Shown: positions 14,962 through 17,059 of the stretch, in pieces | Layout of the letters: each line of letters opens with the position of its first letter | Position numbering within the stretch: position 1 is the stretch's first letter | Assembly: GCA_021772595.1 (NCBI GenBank) | Contig: JAJFLS010000275.1 | Span: forward strand, 1 to 17,059 | DNA: 17,059 bases | Source: Opitutales bacterium | Lineage (GTDB): Bacteria; Verrucomicrobiota; Verrucomicrobiia; Opitutales; Opitutaceae | Direction: 5' to 3' | Made by a program: the position numbers and the translations under genes | The notes under the pieces: generated by a model | The model's input: only the letters and a program-made list of their open reading frames with translations | Databases searched by the model: none | Told to the model about the DNA's origin: nothing

Positions 14962-17059
14962 ATGACATCACCAATTTTCGAATACGGACCTATTCGTCGT
15001 CTGTGGATGTTATTATTCATATTATTGGTAGCTCTCTGCGACTGCTTGAATGGGTCTTCGAATGTAGACTCCCGGAGATGTTATTTCGACATCTCCGAGG
15101 GAGACGCTACTTCTATGCTGCGACTCGCCGTCGAACAGGCGGATGTGGAGTTCATCTTTTCTCCTCAGAGGCTAGATGGCGCACGGACTGTGGCGATAAA
15201 GGGGCACTATGTCCCTCAAGAAGCGTTCGATCTCATGCTGGCAGGTACATCGCTCGCCGTATTTCAACATGAGAAATCTGGCGTGTACACTATAAGGAAA
15301 ACCGTAATCGCCGAAGAAGCGAACGGCGTTTCAAACCCTGTATATACTACATCCATGAAAGAAAAAAGAACACCAATCGACGGCCTTTTTAAAGGGCTGC
15401 TTGCGCTCATTGTGGCCGGCACCCCAGAAGTTGTCGGACAAGACCAAGGCAATGAAGAAGATGTTTACGAACTTAGTCCTTTTACCGTTCTCGCAAAGGA
15501 GGACCAAGGCTACCGGGCCACAACGACCTTGGCAGGCACCCGGCTGAAGACTAAACTGGCCGACGTAGGCTCGGCCATCTCCGTTCTGACTGAGGAGTTC
15601 TTCGAAGACGTTGGAGCCACCGACGGCGAATCGGTTCTCTCTTATTCCCTGAACGTAGAGGTGGGCGGAGTCGATGGCAATTACGCTGGTGGCCAAGGCC
15701 AGTTGAATCAACGTGCCCGGCCGCAGGCGGCGCAACGCGTGCGTGGCTTGGCTGCCGCTTCTCTGACGCGAAACTATTTTCTGACGGAGATTCCCTTCGA
15801 CACCTACAATACAGGCAGCGTGACTATCAATCGCGGCCCGAACTCGTTGTTGTTTGGGATCGGTTCTGCGGGCGGAATAATCGACAATTCGCTGAAGCGG
15901 GCTTCCTTGACCGAGGATTCACGCGAAGTTTCCATGCGCATCGGCGAGCGCGAATCGACGCGACTGAGCTTTGACTTCAACGAAAGCGTCATCGATGGGC
16001 GTTTCGGGGTAAGAGTGTCGGGTTTAAGAGAAGATAGGGAGTTCAAGCAGCGTCCTGCCTACGAGGACGACACGCGCCTCTACGTGGCCATGGAAGGGAT
16101 ACTATCCGAAGGCGGAGACGGTATTCTCGGGACGACTGTTTTGCACGGCAATTTCGAGACAGGCCAGATCAAGAGCAATCGTCCTAGCGTCGTCCCCCCT
16201 GAGCTATTTGGAGTGGATACATGGTTTGATGCGCCGCTTTTCGAGTACAACAACCGCTGGGGCAGATCGCTAACCGACACTTTAATTACCCCAGCTAATG
16301 GCGGCACATTCATCCGAAAGAATACAGTGGACAATCGATTGCGTGAAAGCACTGGGGGAGTCCCTGGTCAGCAGGCGAGACCCTTTTTCTTGCAAGTCGC
16401 TCTATTCACGGATGACCCCGCTTCGGGAACCTATGGCGGGCTTCACCAAGATTCAGCGATCCAAGGAATGCAAGGACGTAGCTTCGGACCTGAGGGTCGC
16501 TTCGATTTCCAGACCACCGGTTGGGTTAATAATGGCGTGGGATGGGGTAGGCCCACCGTCCTGGATTACAATGTGTTCGACAATAGCAATCATTTGATCT
16601 CCGGCGATTCGAATCTGGTGGATGCCGACTTCGATGCATGGAATACAACGCTGGAGCAGTCCTTATTCAACAACAAGGGAGGCATCGAACTGTCCTTCGA
16701 TCAGCAGGATTACAATGAGGACAGATTCCAGCCTTTCGCTGGAACAGGAAATCGCATCCACGTCGATGTGAGCGAATATTGGATGGACGGTACTCCAAAT
16801 CCCAATGTAGGGCGTCCCTTCATCGAAACGGACCTTATCAGCGATACGTTTGTGAGGGAAAATAGCAACGAGGCCTTCCGTGCCACGGCCTTCTACGAGC
16901 TCGATCTCAGCGATCGGGAAGGTATTTGGGGCAATTTACTGGGCCGCCATATTTTTACTGGTTTCTACAGCGACCAGAGGTTGGACAGGCTTTCGAGGAC
17001 CAAGCGCTTCGGATGGGCGGATCATTCGACGGTCGATCTGCAGAATGTACTTGGAAGCC
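14962..17059 (+). CDS. TonB-dependent receptor with N-terminal STN domain (partial)
   Basis: 699 residues are visible from ATG 14962 (in-frame stop at 14959) and the frame continues past the window. Residues 12-30 form a signal peptide (RRLWMLLFILLVALC). The STN (secretin/TonB N-terminal) signalling domain is at 41-113: YFDISEGDATSMLRLAVEQA to GVYTIRK. At 132 a second methionine opens another signal-like stretch (LFKGLLALIVAG), followed by the TonB-box region EDVYELSPFTVLA at about 165-177. The plug domain runs about 178-310, with LAGTRLKTKLADVGSAISVLT and the signature VTINRGPNSLLFGIGSAGGI at about 288. The outer-membrane beta-barrel then starts and is cut at the edge. With the adjacent sigma factor and FecR-like protein it forms a complete surface-signalling triad: ligand import through the outer membrane plus STN-FecR contact. 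The ligand is probably an oligosaccharide given the linked enzymes, but this is inference. Confidence 0.93.
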   Translation, partial: MTSPIFEYGPIRRLWMLLFILLVALCDCLNGSSNVDSRRCYFDISEGDATSMLRLAVEQADVEFIFSPQRLDGARTVAIKGHYVPQEAFDLMLAGTSLAVFQHEKSGVYTIRKTVIAEEANGVSNPVYTTSMKEKRTPIDGLFKGLLALIVAGTPEVVGQDQGNEEDVYELSPFTVLAKEDQGYRATTTLAGTRLKTKLADVGSAISVLTEEFFEDVGATDGESVLSYSLNVEVGGVDGNYAGGQGQLNQRARPQAAQRVRGLAAASLTRNYFLTEIPFDTYNTGSVTINRGPNSLLFGIGSAGGIIDNSLKRASLTEDSREVSMRIGERESTRLSFDFNESVIDGRFGVRVSGLREDREFKQRPAYEDDTRLYVAMEGILSEGGDGILGTTVLHGNFETGQIKSNRPSVVPPELFGVDTWFDAPLFEYNNRWGRSLTDTLITPANGGTFIRKNTVDNRLRESTGGVPGQQARPFFLQVALFTDDPASGTYGGLHQDSAIQGMQGRSFGPEGRFDFQTTGWVNNGVGWGRPTVLDYNVFDNSNHLISGDSNLVDADFDAWNTTLEQSLFNNKGGIELSFDQQDYNEDRFQPFAGTGNRIHVDVSEYWMDGTPNPNVGRPFIETDLISDTFVRENSNEAFRATAFYELDLSDREGIWGNLLGRHIFTGFYSDQRLDRLSRTKRFGWADHSTVDLQNVLGS
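14979..14996. repeat. Inverted repeat CGAATA-N6-TATTCG in the receptor N-terminus
   Basis: Six-base arms separated by six bases, inside codons 6-12 of the receptor. The GAATA/TATTC half-sites equal those of the two palindromes in the iclR-uxaC region, but the spacing differs (6 versus 4 and 5). It may be a weak third operator or chance. Confidence 0.2.

Noticed and set aside
14949..15272. 107-codon ORF starting MIRINDITN over the receptor start
   Set aside because: Different frame from the STN domain; the frame from 14962 gives a signal peptide, STN domain and receptor without interruption.

Overview
The window looks like a chromosomal carbohydrate-utilisation locus from a Verrucomicrobiota bacterium, most likely of the Opitutia/Puniceicoccales type. 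This is inferred from gene content: a DUF1549/DUF1553 (PSD1) protein directly followed by a Tat-exported DUF1501 protein, an SDR-type mannonate oxidoreductase, an ECF sigma/FecR/TonB-receptor triad of the style seen in this phylum, a GC content near 50 % and weak Shine-Dalgarno sequences. No rRNA, tRNA, CRISPR array, transposase or phage gene is visible.

Left arm (1-7824), all on the minus strand and read right to left: an IclR-family regulator, mannonate dehydratase UxuA, an RraA-like (HMG/CHA aldolase family) protein, a secreted clan GH-A glycoside hydrolase, a DNRLRE/CBM96-like domain ORF in another frame that overlaps the hydrolase end, a large secreted PSD1 protein with a CxxCH motif and an inserted LamG-like domain, and the Tat signal of a DUF1501 protein that runs off the left edge. 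Spacing is tight (4-base overlap, 3-base gap), so the last genes look translationally coupled.

Right arm (7957-12664), plus strand: glucuronate isomerase UxaC, an SDR fructuronate reductase (D-mannonate oxidoreductase), a sodium:solute symporter, and a truncated secreted TIM-barrel-like protein. Together with UxuA these give glucuronate -> fructuronate -> mannonate -> 2-keto-3-deoxygluconate (KDG). No KDG kinase or KDPG aldolase is present; the RraA-like protein is a candidate for the missing aldolase step (inference). The divergent intergenic region (7825-7956) holds two AT-rich palindromes, GAATAATGATTATTC and GAATATCAATATTC. Each lies just downstream of a candidate divergent promoter, a plausible design for IclR autorepression and co-repression of both arms.

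Far right (12937-17059), plus strand: an ECF sigma factor overlapping or abutting a FecR-like anti-sigma/transducer, a 362-base AT-rich gap with two hairpins, and a TonB-dependent receptor with an N-terminal STN signalling domain that continues beyond the window. The receptor is probably the outer-membrane importer for the oligosaccharide whose uronic acid is catabolised by the neighbours. The substrate itself cannot be determined from this window.

The least ordinary points are the paired operators, the RraA-like protein in a uronate pathway lacking KdgK/KdgA, the out-of-frame DNRLRE module behind the hydrolase, the truncated TIM-barrel gene, and a receptor ORF that appears to carry two successive export-signal-like N-termini.
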